NCBI GenBank assembly: GCA_020846715.1
Contig: JADLDK010000001.1
Location: 62,001-126,000, forward strand
Source of the DNA: Armatimonadota bacterium
Lineage (GTDB): Bacteria > Armatimonadota > UBA5829 > DSUL01
Reading direction: 5' to 3'
DNA: 64,000 bases
In this document: in pieces, positions 62,334 through 64,000 of the stretch
Layout: the number at the start of each line of letters is the position of its first letter
Position numbering within the stretch: the first letter of the stretch is position 1
Notes under the pieces: generated by a model
The model's database searches: none
Seen by the model: only the letters and a program-made list of their open reading frames with translations
Told to the model about the DNA's origin: nothing
Translations under genes and position numbers: made by a program

Positions 62334-64000
62334 ATGTGTGGGATTGTTGGTTACGTTGGGAACAGAGATGCGGTCCCGATTTTGTTGGATGGGCTGCAGA
62401 GGCTTGAGTACCGTGGCTACGACTCAGCCGGCCTGGCCATATTTTCAGGCGAGGGCGTCTGCGTCCGAAAGCGGGTGGGTAAGCTGGGGGAACTAGCTCA
62501 GAGCCTGCGCGAGAACCCCATCGCAGGCACAGGCGGAGTAGGCCATACGCGGTGGGCAACTCACGGACGGCCTTCTGAGGAGAACTCACATCCGCACTCT
62601 GACGGCGCCGGTATGATTCACGTTGTTCACAACGGCATCATTGAAAACTACCACACGTTGAAGGATCAGCTTCAGATCGAGGGACATCAGTTTCATTCTC
62701 AGACGGATACGGAGGTGCTGGCGCACCTGATCGGACAGCACTACCGCGGGGACCTCGCTCACGCCGTTCGAGAAGCGCTGCAGATGGTTGAGGGCGCTTA
62801 TGCGCTGGGGATTATCTGCGACAAAGAGCCGGGCCGCCTGGTAGCGGCGCGATCCGGAAGCCCTCTGATCCTCGGACTGGGAGAAGGGGAGAACTTCATC
62901 GCCAGCGACGTGCCTGCGATCTTGAACCACACGCGTAAAATCATCTATCTCGGCGAGAAGGAGGTGGCGAGCATCTCCGCGGAATCCGTCGAGATAACGG
63001 ATCTTGAAGGCCGGCCGGTGACGCGGGATATCTCTCGCATCGACTGGGACGCAAGCGCGGCGGAGAAGTCTGGCTACCCGCACTTTATGCTCAAAGAGAT
63101 TCACGAACAGCCGCAGGTCATCAACAACACCCTGCGGGGGCGCTTTGACGAGGATGGCGTCGTGGAGCTGCGGGACATTGGCATCAGTGACGACGACCTT
63201 CGAAACGCGCGCAAAATTCTGATTACGGCCTGCGGGACAGCCTATCACGCAGGGCTGGTCGGGCGGCTGCTGCTGGAGCGCATTGCGCGCGTGCCGGTAG
63301 AGGTGGACCTGGCCAGCGAGTTTCGCTACCGTGATCCGGTGATTGACGAGGGTACGATTGTGATGGCCGTCACGCAGTCCGGAGAGACAGCGGATACGTT
63401 GGCTGGAATTCGGGAGGCGAAGCGGCGAGGAGCGCGTGTACTGTCGATCTGCAACGTGGTGGGAAGCTCTATAGCCCGGGAGTCTGACGGAGTGATCTAT
63501 CAGAACGCGGGGCCGGAAATCGGGGTCGCCAGTACGAAAGCTTATACTTCCCAGATTGTCGCGTTCGCGCTGTTCACGGTGTATCTCGGCCAACTGCGTC
63601 GCTCTGTCTCTCGTGAGGAAGCTATGCAAATGAGCGCAGAGATCAGGGACCTGCCTTCCAAAATGCGCCAGGCGCTGGAGCAGGACGGCGCTATCTTTGA
63701 GTCGCGCGATCGTTACTATCTGGCTGAGAGCGCGCTGTTCCTTGGACGTGGCTATAATTATCCGAGCGCTCTGGAGGGTGCGCTGAAGCTTAAAGAGATA
63801 TCATATATCCATGCGGAAGGGTATGCTGCGGGTGAAATGAAGCACGGGCCCATCGCGCTGGTTGACCACAGCCTGCCTGCCATCTGCATCTGTGTCCAAA
63901 GCGAAGTTTACGACAAGATGCTATCAAACATACAGGAAATCCGGGCGCGGCAGGGTTCCGTTCTCGCCATTGCGACAGAGGGCGACCGGGAGATAGCCCG
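62334..64000 (+). CDS. glmS: Glutamine:fructose-6-phosphate aminotransferase, 3' end beyond window
   Basis: The first 555 codons of glucosamine-6-phosphate synthase, which makes glucosamine 6-phosphate for peptidoglycan. The glutaminase domain starts MCGIVGYVGNRDAV with Cys2 (after Met removal, Cys1) as nucleophile, and contains GHTRWATHGRP and IENYHTLK. Two SIS sugar-isomerase domains follow, with ITACGTAYHAG, VTQSGETADT, LGRGYNYPSALEGALKLKEIS and HAEGYAAGEMKHGPIAL. The frame is open to the window edge, lacking roughly the last 60 residues. The ATG is four bases from GGAG. It is divergent from the GH36-like gene. Confidence 0.97.
   Translation, partial: MCGIVGYVGNRDAVPILLDGLQRLEYRGYDSAGLAIFSGEGVCVRKRVGKLGELAQSLRENPIAGTGGVGHTRWATHGRPSEENSHPHSDGAGMIHVVHNGIIENYHTLKDQLQIEGHQFHSQTDTEVLAHLIGQHYRGDLAHAVREALQMVEGAYALGIICDKEPGRLVAARSGSPLILGLGEGENFIASDVPAILNHTRKIIYLGEKEVASISAESVEITDLEGRPVTRDISRIDWDASAAEKSGYPHFMLKEIHEQPQVINNTLRGRFDEDGVVELRDIGISDDDLRNARKILITACGTAYHAGLVGRLLLERIARVPVEVDLASEFRYRDPVIDEGTIVMAVTQSGETADTLAGIREAKRRGARVLSICNVVGSSIARESDGVIYQNAGPEIGVASTKAYTSQIVAFALFTVYLGQLRRSVSREEAMQMSAEIRDLPSKMRQALEQDGAIFESRDRYYLAESALFLGRGYNYPSALEGALKLKEISYIHAEGYAAGEMKHGPIALVDHSLPAICICVQSEVYDKMLSNIQEIRARQGSVLAIATEGDREIA

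Overview
The window looks like a chromosomal segment of a Gram-negative, heterotrophic bacterium rich in secreted polysaccharide-active proteins, most likely Armatimonadota. The best clues are two adjacent prepilin-like proteins with the [20 protein letters not shown] leader and a C-terminal H-x9-DG-type ending, many very large secreted proteins, phytanoyl-CoA-dioxygenase, PIG-L and CehA/McbA-type proteins, and moderately high GC. The phylum is inferred from style, because there is no rRNA here. Many genes use TTG or GTG starts with good Shine-Dalgarno sequences, and lineage-typical 4-nt GTGA/TTGA overlaps join genes in operons.

Layout. 1-4 kb (minus): cysS, a VanW-type cell-wall protein and an ankyrin protein. 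4.3-10.5 kb: a 1005-aa secreted clan GH-A-like glycosidase, a BASS transporter, a TauE/SafE plus DUF1634 pair, and a small secreted/membrane gene broken by a one-base indel. 10.8-17.2 kb: a secreted beta-sandwich protein, metY with a clear promoter, a beta-barrel-like protein, a DUF4268 protein and a GNAT acetyltransferase. 17.2-33.4 kb is a polysaccharide/secretion block: heparinase II/III-like protein divergent from an NHL-type protein, a DUF4038 glycosidase, an operon of two pseudopilins plus a 996-aa propeller/FN3 protein, a 1015-aa toroid/CARDB protein and a small secreted protein.

33.4-37.2 kb is a decayed accessory island on the minus strand. It holds broken Rhs/YD-repeat fragments, small membrane and lipoprotein genes, a RAYT (REP-associated tyrosine transposase) gene flanked by its REP hairpins, and at least three further repeat families.

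37.2-48.8 kb (minus): a CehA/McbA metallohydrolase, a secreted lipase-like protein, and the likely long operon scpA-scpB-DD-carboxypeptidase-rluB-btuF-btuC-btuD (chromosome segregation, cell wall, RNA modification, cobalamin-type uptake). 49-55.9 kb: a tiny four-motif zinc protein, a LigT-like protein, a DMT transporter, a ChaB-like protein, tRNA-Gln(CTG), a GT-C-like membrane glycosyltransferase with TPR, a PhyH oxygenase, an orphan sugar-binding lipoprotein and a PIG-L deacetylase. 56-64 kb: a 1122-aa repeat-rich secreted protein, family-5 uracil-DNA glycosylase overlapping a GH36-like glycosidase, and divergent glmS cut by the window edge.

The most interesting signals are a shared C-terminal/internal double OB-like module in four otherwise unrelated secreted proteins, the Rhs/REP island, and a 20-bp operator-like sequence shared by two carbohydrate promoters.
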